From assembly GCA_030762175.1 (NCBI GenBank), contig CM060831.1:137528501-137592500 (forward strand): a stretch of 64,000 nucleotides of DNA. Direction: 5' to 3'. Below the pieces are notes generated by a model. The model was not told where the DNA came from and ran no database searches. It worked only from the letters and a program-made list of their open reading frames with translations. This stretch comes from Metallyticus violacea. Lineage: Eukaryota; Arthropoda; Insecta; Mantodea; Metallyticidae. Made by a program: the position numbers and the translations under genes. This document shows positions 23,736 to 36,066 of this stretch, one piece after another (within the stretch, counting starts at the first letter, position 1; each line of letters opens with the position of its first letter).

Positions 23736-25149
23736 GAATATTACGCTTGAATATATATCGAGGCGGGGTTACCAAACCCCTGACCAGGGGATAACACAGA
23801 GGTCTGTGCCACCCAGTGGTTTTTTTGCATTAATATCGATAAATGCAATAAAGTATTTAAATTATTATTATATCTGAGAAAAAAATACAAGACCAATTTA
23901 GCAGGAATGACAATAATCCGCTTTGTACATTAAACAATACAAATGTATTACGAGGGAGAATTCAAGGTATGGCGACGTGTGGTAAATAGCCGTTCCTCCA
24001 TCTGCGTTTTACATGACGCCATTTAAAGATTATAAAGTTCTGTGGAATTCTATAACATTCATTCAAAATTATGCACACTTAAAGAACAAAGATGAACATG
24101 AAAGGACATTTGTTGAAACCAAACCAGCCAAAGGGCTGAAAAATAATTATTATTAAGAACTTAGTGCGTCATTTAACATATGAGTAGCTTTAAAGTAATA
24201 ACAACAATATACACTGATATAGCCATTGTATATTCCGTTCTTTATGTAAACGTTGACTAAAGGACAACAAGCGCGGTTCACAAGCTATCAAAAGACCTAA
24301 CGTCACCTATTTATAAAAATTGTGGCTCAAAGTGTAGAGAAAACTATAGCTCTTTAACAAAAACTCAATCTTAAATTTGCAGCTCAGGTATTATGTACAC
24401 GTCAAGCTTGTCAGCGGTCACCCGGAACGCCGCCTAGGTGAGAGCATTCATGTATAGATGTATAGATTTCAGTTCGGGTATAGATACACTACTGTATGTG
24501 TCTACTACTGCTCTCAAAAAAATTAGATGATAGGCAGAATGTCATCGAGAGATTCCAAAAACAGTCATAATGGAAGTAGAGACATTAGAAATTGCGGGCT
24601 AGTCTTTCGGAATAGCTGTATGCATTTAATTGATGATATTTACTTTATAGTATAACAATTATAAAACATTACCAATCCAAAATCACCTGCTTAATACAAG
24701 GAGGCTATTGAATACACTGAGTGTATGAAGGCAGTTATCATTGACATAAATTATCTTAGAAGGTGATTTACAAGGACAACATTGAAGCAAAGACAAACTG
24801 GATGAAAGTGATAATGAAATGTGTTACATTCGATCGATATCTTCCATTTAGCTAAGCAACAGATTCTTGCAATGCCTGAGAGGGAAGAACAAGCAAGTGG
24901 GGCATCATCGAGTGCTTGTTTTGTTGGACCTTGAAAGAGAAAGGTGCACGAAGGCTAGCATTTGTTTTTCCGATCAAGAGAGAGATACGTATTAAACATA
25001 CGATCGTCCCTGAGGTGGCATGCTCTAGCGTAAGGATTAACTGCAGAATTCCTCATGCCATGGGATGCAGCTAAAACTAATTGCTGCGAGATAAGCAATT
25101 TTGAGCAAGTATTTTAACAGCGGCGAAGTTTACATTTTATTTATTAGGT
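23736..25149. other. Gene-free stretch, nothing recognised
   Basis: AT-rich, with no frame longer than about 60 codons that shows a motif. A small direct repeat, ATGTATAGATGTATAGAT, lies near 24451. No further structure was seen. Confidence 0.5.
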
Positions 25150-26195
25150 CATGTTTCTATACATTGTTCAATAACACGATTATATAATTTGATACTGATA
25201 GTACAGTTCCATATTAAAAGGCTTCTGCACATTGAACAGTAGTTATGTGCTAAAATATTAAACTGTGAACTGCAGTAACGCATTAAAATATTGATGATTA
25301 GGTTTTTGAACAACAATAACCGGTAAAACCTGCTGATAATACTAATGAACAATAATAACGAGTTAAAATACTGCTGATTATATTAACACTAGTAAGTTTT
25401 TAAAATACTTTTAATACATTTTAGGCTATTGAACAGAAGTAACGTTAAAATACCAATGATTTGACTATGAACAGTATAACGTGTTAAAACACTCATGATT
25501 GCACTATTGAACAGTGGTAGCGTTAAAATATTGCTGACAGTACAATTAAACATTAGTAACATGTTAAAATACGGCTGATAGAATTGTTGATTGATAGTAA
25601 CATGTTGAAATATTGCTGATTGTATTATTTAACAGTATAACGTATTAAAATACTGCTGATAGTACTATTGAACAATAGTAATATGTGAAAATACTGCTGA
25701 TTAGACTATTGAAAGGTATTAACGTGTTAAAATACTGCTTGATGTACTGTTGAATAGTAGAAACGTGTTAAAACAATACTGCTAGTACTATTGAACAGTG
25801 GTAACGTGTTAAAATGTTGCTGATTGTACTATTGAACAATAGAACTGTGTTAAAACACTGCCAACAGCTAATAGATTTATCTCATAGACCCAAGATCGCG
25901 AATTCTATCCCAGCCAGGGTCGATGGTTTTTTTTCGGGTGTAAAAACTCTTAGTATGACTTCCTTTGAAAAAGAAGTAAAGCCGTAGGTCTCATATTGCA
26001 GATTTACGACGCGTAAAATAGCCTCAAGCCTGAAAGAAAAGTATCGGCCGTTTCACGCCCAGACTTGAATAGGACCTTGATGACTTGAGATGTTAAAGAG
26101 TGTCCACAAATAAATAAAACGAAACATGTTAAAATACTGCTGATAGTACTATTGAAGAATAGTAACGTGTTTAAAACATTGTTGATTAGACTACA
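25150..26195 (+). repeat. Diverged 41-bp minisatellite array, interrupted by a SINE
   Basis: Tandem copies of a unit close to TGCTGATAGTACTATTGAAC followed by AGTAGTAACGTGTTAAAATAC run from about 25150 to 25863 and resume at 26122-26195 after a SINE-A insertion. Roughly 17 units are recognisable. The outer units on the left are the most decayed and those at 25600-25860 the best preserved, as expected when the array core was homogenised last. A stray unit-like TTAAAATACTGCC reappears at 27035. Confidence 0.9.
25878..26121 (+). mobile_element. SINE-A copy 8, inserted in the 41-bp array
   Basis: Starts within the head (CTCATAGACCCAAGATCGCG), with a decayed B-box AATTCTATCCC, then TTTTCGGGTGTAAAAACTC, GACTTCCTTTGAAAAAGAAG, CAAGCCTGAAAGAAAAG, CGGCCGTTTCACGCCC, TGATGACTTGAGATGTTAAA and AAATAAATAAAACGAAAC. 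Minisatellite units lie on both sides, so the SINE entered after the array had formed. It is among the more diverged copies. Confidence 0.93.
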
Positions 26196-26810
26196 GAAGG
26201 TTACTGTGGATTAGACCATTTATTATAACCGGTTGAAGACAACAAAGAGCATTCTAAGTCAGAAAAATTGGTTCGAGATATTGACAATTTTAATTTCAAA
26301 ACTAAATTACTTTCAGTTCATCAAACAAATAAAATGCCAATAATATCAAAACATAATTGAAAAGAGAGATTTCTAACGAAAATTAAAATATTTTCTAACA
26401 GAGAATTTTATTTATTTTCTCTCTGTTGTGTTCATTTTTATAGTTTAAAAATAACCCACAATTGCTGCTGTAAAGTTTGAACATTTTTGACGATATAAAG
26501 AGTTCCATAAATTAATGTTATAAGCAGCATGTTTAATCCTCAAGTCTTGGTTTTCTTAATTACAAAATGGCCAGTCATTTAATTTCTTATGTGGTAGATT
26601 TGTAAAGACTATTTAAGCTTCAGGTTCACAAATTTCTTGCCAATCTGAAATCTTTGTTTTTACAACGATAATAAGCAAAATTGATCGGTACAAACTCTTA
26701 TTGTCTTTATCATGACATTTATTTTTCTAATTGTCTTAGGTGTTTTTTACTTGCTTCAGCTTTATATATATAAAGTAACAGAATGAACAATGTAACTAAA
26801 ATAACAATAA

Positions 26811-26909
26811 CTAGATAAGCAGAAAAAGAATAAAACAGAAAGTCACAGATTTGGTATCGATAGTAAATCTGTGACTTTCTAAGTGTTTTATCCTTTTTCT
26901 GCTTATCTA
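26811..26909. repeat. Short hairpin (about 42-bp arms, 12-base loop)
   Basis: The left arm at 26811-26852 reads CTAGATAAGCAGAAAAAGAA, then TAAAACAGAAAGTCACAGATTT. The right arm at 26865-26909 is its complement with one substitution and a few inserted bases (AAATCTGTGACTTTC to GCTTATCTAA). The spacer is GGTATCGATAGT. A partial third copy of the left flank (TAACTAAAATAACAA.AACTAGA) follows at 26922-26945. Its class is unknown; it could be a tiny foldback element or a local inverted duplication. Confidence 0.85.
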
Positions 26910-27067
26910 ATTATATTTATATAACTAAAATAACAAGAACTAGAGAAATAGACAAAACACTTAAATGGTCACACAATTTCTATATATTTCGAACAACTCT
27001 ATTTTTCTTCAAAGACAGAAGACTTGTTAAAATGTTAAAATACTGCCAAGACTAAACAGATGTCAAG

Positions 27068-27068
<1 letters not shown>

Positions 27069-27110
<42 letters not shown>

Positions 27111-27155
27111 TAACAAAATAATAATATAACAGGTTTAATAATAATAATAATATTA

Positions 27156-27197
<42 letters not shown>

Positions 27198-27242
27198 TAA
27201 CAAAATAATAATATAACAGGTTTAATAATAATAATAATATTA

Positions 27243-27287
<45 letters not shown>

Positions 27288-27291
27288 TAAT
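27069..27291 (+). repeat. (AAT)n microsatellite with an 86-bp internal duplication
   Basis: AAT runs are interrupted twice by the same complex segment, TAACAAAATAATAATATAAC followed by AGGTTTAATAATAATAATAA and TATTAATAGTA. The first starts at 27111 and the second at 27197. Poly-Ile/Leu frames on the minus strand are artefacts. Confidence 0.95.
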
Positions 27292-27939
27292 CTCGAACCA
27301 TGAGAGCATTACAATGTTGTACTTAGAAATAAAAGAGGAGAAAGTGAAGGTAGCATCTGTGTAACTTTGAAGTGTCTTGGGCTCATAGGCTGATAAAACA
27401 ACATTCAGGTCAACATCTTTGTTAATGCCAGTTTGTGAACCTCCACCCTCTGCACGGAGAACGGGTTATTAGTAAACACAAAGGAAATTTAGGTTAGCAT
27501 TATGTGAGGCGTTCTTCAGCTGTTTATCTATAGCGCTACAGTAAGGAAGCAACGTTTACGACTCAGCAGCGAAGGAGACATAAACTTTCAGGAAAATAGT
27601 TAGCTTATATTTCCCCAAATTGTAGGTACTGGACACATTCTTTCCGGTGGTCCTTGAACCCCAGGGTCAGCATAGCGCACCGCCTAGTATAGGAATGTGA
27701 CCAATATTTCACGTGAAACATACAGCACGAGGCTTACTTGCTTGCTTGCCGCCTAGTCTCAGCTTCAAGGGGAACTACTGCCTGCACCGATTCCACCCTT
27801 ATGAATAATGATGACGTAAGCTTGCATGAATGAAGGATCTATGTCTCGAAGCTTTTAGCACTCGGGGCTTTCGTGAAGTGACAAAGGGATAGATGTCTGT
27901 TGTTTACCCTTCATATTTATATGTCTAAACGAAATGATC

Positions 27940-28115
27940 ATCCTTCGGAAGGGAAAGTGTTGTAAATTTACGGCACGTAAAAGAATCTCAAGCCTGAAAG
28001 AAGAGGCCTCTTAGCAAAATTTGTCGGCCGTTCACGCCCTGAATTGAATGGGACGCTGATGACCTGAGATGTTAAAGAGCGTCCGTAAATAAACCAAATA
28101 AATAAAAAAAAAAAA
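27940..28115 (+). mobile_element. SINE-A copy 9, 5'-truncated at the stem-loop
   Basis: Begins at CATCCTTCGGAAGGGAAAG, in the central stem-loop, so the tRNA-like head is wholly absent. It then has TTTACGGCACGTAAAAGAAT, CAAGCCTGAAAGAAGAGG, TTGAATGGGACGCTGATGAC, GAGCGTCCGTAAATAAACC and an A-rich tail. The 3' half is close to consensus, so this is a relatively young truncated insertion. Confidence 0.93.
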
Positions 28116-30273
28116 TCCCTGAAATTCATCATCTATGTGCTGTGTTAATCGCGTAAATCGTTTAATTGCTTTCATATGTAATGTGGGGAAATATTAGGAA
28201 AATGTTCCTAAAAGAAATTTATTTTAACGTACTTTCAGATTTTTTGTGCAAGTAATTTCAGAGTTTTTTTTTAATTCTAATTTATTTTGGTTTTAATCAC
28301 CAAAATTATTTCTGTTCTTTTCTTTAGCGGCTTGTGGCTTGTGTGAATAATACACGTTGAGCATATTATATCACCTTATTTTTAGTTTTTAACTTATCGA
28401 AATTTATAAAAAAAAACAATATGTATAATTATAAAGAAATAAACATATGTACACATTAGCACAAATGGATTGCTTTGTATGCGATAGTGAGCATATTAGT
28501 ATTGCAAAGTCGGTCATTATCGTCTTGAAGTATTCTCAATTTGAGGTCTTCCCTTAGAAAACAAAAGACATGGCGATATAAATATTGTATATAAAGCATA
28601 GTATTTCTCTGTTATCGTAACATCGTTCAATTTGTTTGTGTAAGCTTACGATAAAAATACATTTTAGAAAACGCTACATCCTTTACGTCAGAAGCGACAC
28701 GTGGACATATGGTAGGAATGTGGGAAGATGGCTTTCATGTAAATGAGACAACAAATGCCGTGCGAGAGATGTGAAGACTGTAAAACCTTTGGATTACACG
28801 TTTCCAAGATCAAGGAGAAGAAATCTTTAAAACGAAGAAAACTACACAACAGGAAGAAGTAGCAATTTTAAAGGCAGTTTAAACATGCCACCTTAACTCT
28901 AAGAGAACTATATCTTAATAACAGCGTTGTTGAGCGGCATTCATCACAGGAAAACGTGAAGGAATGATGATTACAGAATAATTCCTGTCGGTTTTGCTCT
29001 GTTTAGTTAAAAGTTTGAACGAAATTCAATTTAATACTCTGTTTGTACATTTATATCAAAACTGGTATTTTTTATTATTACATGCTCTGTATACACGCCG
29101 TGTTATAATGACATCTATGGATAATAAAGAAGACTACAGTATAGTACATAAATTGCACATTTAATTTTTTAGTATATTATAAATAAAATTTAAAATTCAA
29201 ATAAAGTGATAAATAATTAGACAAGGCATGTCGTATTTACGCGTTTTTGAAAGGATTAATCTTAGAAGAAAACCTCTACACTTCGCTATGTTTTCTAAAG
29301 TCCTCGGGAAACAAAATATCGTATCGGAAATACTAATGAACGGCACAGTACTAGAAAATGTGTTAATATTTGAAACATGCCCGAAAATTGTACATCAATT
29401 CAGAATCGGGAAAAGTATTCCATAGTTTGACAAATTAAAAAAAATGTTAATAATTATCTAGCATTTAATTGTCTTATGCATCTAAGATACATTTTGGCTT
29501 CACTAATATTTGCACTGTCATATATTCCTAAACGATAAATGATTAACTAACCTTAATCTCTATTTCAGCATGTAAATTAATTAATATTTATTGATAAATG
29601 AAATGTTCTTTTACAGCAAAACCAATGTATTATGTAAGCAAACATGGTTTTAGTAGAAGCTTAGTCAAAAGATGACACGATCACAAACCCTCCTCCATTA
29701 ACTTGAGGGTAAACATTTCAGCTTCAGTTATTGTAAAATCGAGAAAGGGACATATTATTGTTCCTAACAAATATTTTATAAAATATTATAAATACAATTT
29801 ACTCTTATAAAGAGTTGCCTTCAAGATACTTCTTAGCTTAGCTAATGTTGGCTATACGATTTCCTGAAACAACAACTTTTTATCCAAACTAAACTATACG
29901 CTTTTACTTTTATTCACTCATCTCTGTCTTAATGTTTCTGTCAAATGTAAATAACTAACACGAATACAAGTTCCAATATTAAAATCTTCTTTAGCTTTAT
30001 AAGAATGTATAAAACAAAAGAAGAGACACTTTTGGCAAAAACATAGCGAAAAAAGTTGTGAGCTGTTGGACCGACAGTTGAGCATCGGTCTACGCCAATG
30101 CATTTGTTTGCATATACCAGTTTTCTTTTTATTTGTTTGTTCGCTTTATTCAAGAGATGACAAGCTATCTCACTTTTCTACCAGTGCATATATTGTATAA
30201 GAGATTATATGATATATTTCTGTGACAACAAAAGTGTTTTAATATAATTCTTAACTACAAGTATTAAGTTACT
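28116..30273. other. Gene-free 2.2 kb stretch
   Basis: AT-rich with short chance frames (29228-29425 plus, 29918-30153 minus) that show no family motif. Nothing else was recognised. Confidence 0.5.
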
Positions 30274-30468
30274 TTGATTTATTTATGGATGCTCTTTAAC
30301 ATCTCAGGTCATCAGCGTCCCATTCAATTCAGGGAGTAAAACGCGGATAAATTTTGCTCGGAGGCCTCTTCGTTCAGGCTTGAGGTTCTTTTACATCCGT
30401 AAATCTACGACATGGGACCCACGGCTTTACTTCCCTTCCGAAGGAAACCATACTTAGAATTTTTACGC
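30274..30468 (-). mobile_element. SINE-A copy 10, head truncated
   Basis: Plus-strand order is TTTGATTTATTTATGGATGC, CAGGTCATCAGCGTCCCATT, AGGCCTCTTCGTTCAGGC, TTCCCTTCCGAAGGAAACC and TTAGAATTTTTACGC, where homology ends abruptly. The tRNA-like head is missing, and the break lies about 30 bp on the 5' side of the stem-loop. Confidence 0.93.
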
Positions 30469-33187
30469 TATATGAGAGATAAATGATAACAAAATTAAAA
30501 TAATAACTTGTTTTTTAGAATTTAAAATCAGGAATATGTTCCAGTGTGATAGAAACACCTGAACACACTAGTTTAACCTGTTTTCATTAGTTGTTCATTC
30601 CCAAACATGTTATTGCTATTTTTTTCAATATTTTATTTATTTATCCAATTAAGTTTTTTGCACTAACACCCCTTGCTCAATTTTATAAATCACCTAGGAT
30701 TCAGGACTAACATATATAGTAGTAGTTATTTAATTGCAGATCATTAATGCTGTGAACATAAGAAAAGCAGTAACTTTGTATGGAATTCTTTGTATTGCCG
30801 ATGGAAAAAGTTTTAAATATTGCTCCTTTCCTGTTACCATGTTTCCAAGTCATTTTCCTCCTTCCACAGTAATTATATGTACTGTACCATCAATTAGCTC
30901 TTCTTTTGTTTTGTAAAAGGATCTGGAAGTAATTTTCTTGCACTTTCCGTAATCAGCCGTCCAATTACCTTGCTTTTAATACATTATATAATTTAGTTGC
31001 GTTTCATATTATTCAGAGATGCCACATCAGAGGGTATTTCTAGGTTTATTTTATGAAAGTTATACACGAGTGAAGAATTTAGAGGCTGGAAATTTAAAGA
31101 GAGAAAGAAGAAGAAGAAAAAAAAGGACGCAAACACGTTAACACGTATTTTTACGTTTACATATTTATGTACACAAGTAGTGCTGAAAGTTTGCACGTGA
31201 TACACGCGAAAAGAGATCGTGCTTCACAACAACCCGGCAATAATAGTTTTTATATCTCTTCTTCTTTTTATATAATGTTCTTGTTTTGAACGATGTTGTT
31301 AAACGCCTTCTCATTATACATAATAATTATTTCGTAAGTAAACGACATTTAAAGCGACAAAGAATGTATAATTAAGTAGCAAATTTATAAAAATAAGTAA
31401 AATAAACTACAGTGTTAGTGAACTGCTTTCATTTGTTTACATAACTACTCTAGTTAAATGCTTCATATGTGTTAATAGGTAACGCTTTTGTTTTCATTTC
31501 TAAAAATAATAGAAAAAACGCATAACAAAAGAAAATTAGGAGAGAAAAAAAAGAGAATCATTGGCATTTCTAGTTTTTACACATTGTTTTAAAATGAGAG
31601 TGTGATATTATGAAACCACACATCAATGAAATCGAGTTTTGTTTATTATTGTAGTTTACAGACAGCTAATTTACATTATGAATTAATAGACAATAAATAA
31701 GTAGGCCCACTTTTAAAAAAAGTAGATAAGTTTGCTCATTTTTCTCGTTATGCAATATTGCAAATAAATGGGTTTTCTGTATGCGTTTCCCCCCATTTTT
31801 TCTACATAATATGAAAACCTTTATCTGAAGCTAATGTATAAGCATTAAATCTCGGTTAAGCGAAATCAATTGCTAATAATTATTCACGTAAACAGTAATT
31901 ATTATGCACAATGAAAAAAAAACAATATGTCATTATTATATAATACTCTCTGCAATAAAATAAAAATACAAAATTATTCATTTTTAGAGAAAATTCCAAG
32001 AGTGTTTCTATGCTTCCCTTCCCCAATGACTTCTAGTAGCAATTTTTGTCATCTTTTCAAGTAGGACAGAAGTTGTTGCATAGAAAATTGCAATGCGCAA
32101 CACTTTATATTTAAGTAAAAATATTTTTTTTATATATTCGAAAAGGAAGGGCCAAAGTCAGAACAGTTGCCTGCCATGATAATGGGCAGTCATAGCTGCA
32201 CTGGAATAAAACAATTGAAGATAAGTGCTGCAAAGTAACTTTGTGTCACTATTTTATAAATTACAACTGAAAGCAGTAGTCTTGCTATATCATACACTTT
32301 AATAAAATAAATTTATGAAATTATTTAAGAAATGCAAATTACTTGCTGTTAATATAAATAGTTGTTATTCGAGGTGCACTGGATAAAATTAATTGCTACA
32401 AATTCAACAGATTTTCTTTTCAAGAAGGCTTTTAAACATCCAAGTTCCGATGTATCAACACTGTCACTCAGATATAACGAAAATTTTAAAATGGAATAAA
32501 CAGACCATAATGTTGAAAATTTCATTACCTTCCACTTCTTCAGAAAATACGCCAACATAACATTCTCACTAATTGTCCTGATATTTTTCTTTATGCACCA
32601 AACTGCGAATAAAACACGTTCTAGTTAATAAAGTTTTTTGATATCTTAGGCAGCAAATCATTCCTTATACTAGTCGCCGCTTCAACTATTATAATTTTCA
32701 ATTAACCTTCATGTCATCGAGCTATTAATGTTTCAACAAAATCAACAATAACTAACAAAACACTAACGCGTAACTGTACAAACATATGAACAAATGCTAA
32801 TCGATTCGATATTTCTAGTTCTCGTTATTTTTAACTTTTCAAATTATAATAAATTGCTGGTCTAACTGCATTGTCCCTTCATTTGCGAAGACCATTTGGA
32901 AATTGACTACAGCAACGCATTTATTGTATGTAAAATAGCAGCTTTTGGAACTGCAGTTCACAATATTGTGCACAAAATTTAATCTACTGGGTAGTACAAA
33001 AAAAAAAAAAAAAAAAAAAAAAAATCAACATTTAACAGACGAAAAACTAGGTGAAACTGACGCAAATCTTAAAGATTCAACAAATTCACTACCGAAATTA
33101 ATATAAGTGGGGGTTTCTGAATAAAAAGAAGAATATTAGCAATGATATCAGGAACATTACAGTGACCGAACTTATAGATACGAGCGT
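30469..33187. other. Gene-free 2.7 kb stretch with an A-run
   Basis: AT-rich sequence with only chance frames (for example 30734-30916 plus and 32349-32558 minus). A 27-base A-run lies at 32998-33024 and could be the poly(A) of an unidentified retrocopy to its left, but no body was recognised. Confidence 0.45.
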
Positions 33188-33189
33188 TA

Positions 33190-34386
33190 GGTATGATAAA
33201 GACAAAAACTATATTTCACTTTTCAATATAGTTACCCTTTATTGCAATACACTTCTCACATCTTTGAATTAACATTTCAATCCCCCCCCCCCCACATAAC
33301 AGTCAGAAGCCTTGCCTGCAAAATGGACATAAACAGCATCCATCACTTCGTCACACTTAAATTTCCTTCCTCGTAGGTCCTTCTTGAGTTTGAGAAGAAG
33401 AATTAGTCACTAGGAACAAAATATGGGCTGTAGGGTGGATGGTCGATCTTCTTGAAGCCATATTTCTTCACAGCTTTCTTTGCAACAAGAGCTGTGTGGA
33501 CAGGCGCGTTGTCGTGAAGAAGGCGCACACCATCACTCAGCTTTCCTTGCCTTTTCTCTTTGATGGAAGCACGTAGCCTGTGCAGTAGGTCAGCATAGTA
33601 CTCCTCCTTGAAGTCAATAAAGAATATTCCTTCACAGTCCCAAAAGATTGTGGCCATAATCTTCTTGATTGACTGAATGACCTTGGCTTTTAGAGGCGGT
33701 GCTTCACCAGTTTTACGCCAATCCATTGATTCTCATTTGGGCAAGGGATCATAGTAGAGGACTGTAGTTTCATCTCCTGTAACAACGGTTTGCAGAATTT
33801 CTCTCTCGTTACCACGGCAGAGCTCCAAAAATGCCTGACAACAGATGACTCGTTGCTGCTTTTGGACTGAAGAAAGAAGTCTAGGCACTAGCTTGATCAT
33901 GTTCAAATGTTCATGAATAATTCGAAGTACTTTTGTTTTAGAAAGGCCCAACATTGCTGCTATTTCTGTAACTTTGAGCCGCCGGTCTTCCACAAGGGCG
34001 ATGTTTTCAGGAGTGAGCACTTCCAAGCGCCGACCTGCACGCTCTTCGTCTTCAATGCTTTCTCGACCCATTCGAAAACGTTCGGCCCATTCTTTTACGG
34101 TAGAATATGAGGGGATGCTTCCCCATATACATCGTCCAATTGCTGTTTAATTTCATTTGGAGTAAGTCCTTCTTTTGTAAAGAGCTTAATAACAGCCCGA
34201 AACTCCATTCTGAACATGTCACAATCTTCTACACGTAGTCGTCTTTATGCAACTATATCTGAACAACTTAACACAGCGGAGCGGAAGTTACAGCTACAAT
34301 GTTTACTTAAAATATAAGGTATGACACCAGATAAGGATTCTGTGAAGGCGATAATTCTTATCGTCGAGACCGGAAACTTATGGACC
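33190..34386 (-). mobile_element. Mariner element, near full length, inactive
   Basis: About 1.2 kb, the normal size of a mariner, flanked by TA at 33188-33189 and 34387-34388. The ends are imperfect inverted repeats: GGTATGATAAAGAC on the left and GGTCCATAAGTTTCCGG as the complement of the right end. The latter resembles irritans-type mariner TIRs. It contains the broken transposase annotated separately. Confidence 0.8.
33216..34208 (-). pseudogene. Mariner transposase (DD34D), broken by stops and frameshifts
   Basis: Cut-and-paste transposase of the mariner family. From ATG at 34206-34208: MEFRAVIKLFTKEGL, a helix-turn-helix region, then VKEWAERFRMGRESIED with a second HTH (VTEIAAMLGLSKTKVLRI). 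The first catalytic Asp is in VVTGDET, the second in LLHDNAPVHTA and the third in YSPYFVPSD. Exactly 34 residues separate the last two, giving DD34D. All three acidic residues survive. Lesions: a one-base loss near 34100, a TGA at 33733-33735 (probably from CGA), a TAA at 33403-33405 (after PSD), and a frameshift just beyond. The C-terminus continues to GNYIEK with stop at 33216-33218. The total of about 331 codons is close to the usual 345. Confidence 0.88.
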
Positions 34387-34388
34387 TA

Positions 34389-35254
34389 CCTTCAGTTAGA
34401 ATGTTTTCCCAATACAATGTTTGTATTAGGAAAATTGGTGTATTTTATGAGATTAATTGTTGTACATGTTTTAGGTAGCGCAGTTGAAGCATAAGCACCG
34501 TCTGCTGCAGTGATTTTAGTAACCGAGATGTAAAACATTGAGTGAGCGGACAAGATTTATAAATAAAGTGCAATAATATTAGTAGAACTGCATTAGATTT
34601 AAATTAAACTGTGTACATTTTTCAGCCGTATAGAAAACAAGCTTCATTCAATTAATTTTAAAGCTGATAAACAGTTTTATAATGTGCTCCCTTACTTGAA
34701 AAAGGATATTATTTTGATGAAAGAAAATGATACTGACGTACTAAGCTAAGATTATATTTGTATTCCTTCCCCAAGTATTTCTACCAAAAATTCTTTTTGG
34801 GAAATAACAATTTGAAAATTGCAAATATCCTAGTTTCTTCTAAGTTACCTAGATGAATAAAACTGAAGTTTGTCTACAACAGTTCCCAAGTACTTAGAGA
34901 ATGTTTCATTTCTTCCTTGTTTAAGTCTTAATTCTAATAATACTAGCTGCATTTGGGTTTCTCGGTGAAAGTGCGAGCTTTCGTTTCACGAACTCAGCTA
35001 TGCAATTCTTTCTAGCCAGCTTATTAACTCTATTCAAGTAATGCACGATTTCAATTCTATCTGCAATTTTCAAATGCAGTTCAATCTAAGCCTTCGAGTA
35101 AAAAGGGGGTCAAGTTCACGTTTTCACTTTTGTAGAAAGCTTCCTTTTTTATCCTCGCCCCGTTTATTATGCATATTATCAATAGTACACACATACTAGC
35201 TGTATTTAAATGTAATATATTTAGTAACGATGCTCCAGTTTGTGCTCTAACGGA
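34389..35254. other. Gene-free stretch, nothing recognised
   Basis: AT-rich spacer between two transposon relics. Short minus-strand frames near 35081-35484 partly overlap the antisense of the next relic and are not genes. Confidence 0.5.
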
Positions 35255-36025
35255 AAAAAACATTAACACCGCTGCTGCTGTTGTGAGAGAGGATCGTCGA
35301 ATAACATTATGAACACTTTCGGAAATTTTGAATATTTCACTGGATGCCAGGCTATCGAAAAGTTGCACATAAGACGTGTTTGTGCACGGAGGTTTTCAGA
35401 ACTGCTGACTCCCGAACAAAGGACGGTCGCGTGCATTTGCATTGAAGTTACAGGAAGATTTGGATTTCTTTCAAAAGTAACCACTGCAGACGAAACTTAG
35501 CTACATCCTGAGAGCAAACAGCAAAGATCTGTGCGGTCACCAACTCCCCCTCCAAAAAAGTGGTTTCTTGGAAAGATATGGCCATCTCATTTTTCGATAT
35601 TCAAGGAATGGTTTACGAGCATGTCGTACCCACACAAGCACGCACACATACACACAGAGCTTGATTTGGCAATGTTAAAGAGATGCCCTGATATGCAATG
35701 CAACAAACTGGATGCTGCAGCACGATAATGCGTGGCCGCACTTCGCAAATGTTCCTGAATATCTCTCAAAGGTCAAGGTAAAGTGTGTTCCTCGCCCTTC
35801 CTTAGTCCAGATTTAGCTTTGCGTAATTTTTCCTCCTCTCCAAATTGAAGAAACACTTTGTGGGAGACATTTTCCATAATCAGAAGCAGTGTTGTAGGCT
35901 TCGGAAGCGATTCTGAAGAATTTTACAAGAGATGGTCTATAGTATGTCTTTAAAGACTGGCAAAAACGCTGAAAGAGATGCAGTGTATCCAACAGGGACT
36001 ATTCTGAGAAGATTCATCAAAATTA
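35255..36025 (+). pseudogene. Tc1/mariner-superfamily transposase relic (second lineage)
   Basis: Conceptual translation in shifting frames gives blocks in the correct order. VREDRRITL and SEILNISLDA are the helix-turn-helix region; RRVCARRFSELLTPEQR follows; TADET is the first catalytic Asp block, then ESKQQRS and SFFDIQGMVYEHVVP. LQHDNAWPHFA carries the second Asp, and PRPSLVQ stands where PPYSPDLAP is expected. FKDWQKR and DYSEK form the C-terminal FxxWxxR...GDYFE block. The third Asp region is decayed and many stops interrupt. I recall this order from insect and vertebrate mariner-like transposases whose C-terminus reads GDYFEGD. No terminal repeats were located. Confidence 0.72.
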
Positions 36026-36066
36026 TGATGATAAGTGAAGGAATGCTGTCATCATATATATGTGTA

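Noticed and set aside
27035..27309. Minus-strand frames of poly-Ile and poly-Leu resembling membrane segments
   Set aside because: Microsatellite translation.
33155..33187. GACCGAACTTATAGATACGAG as the mariner left end
   Set aside because: It is in direct, not inverted, orientation relative to the right end; GGTATGATAAAG with TA at 33188-33189 fits better.
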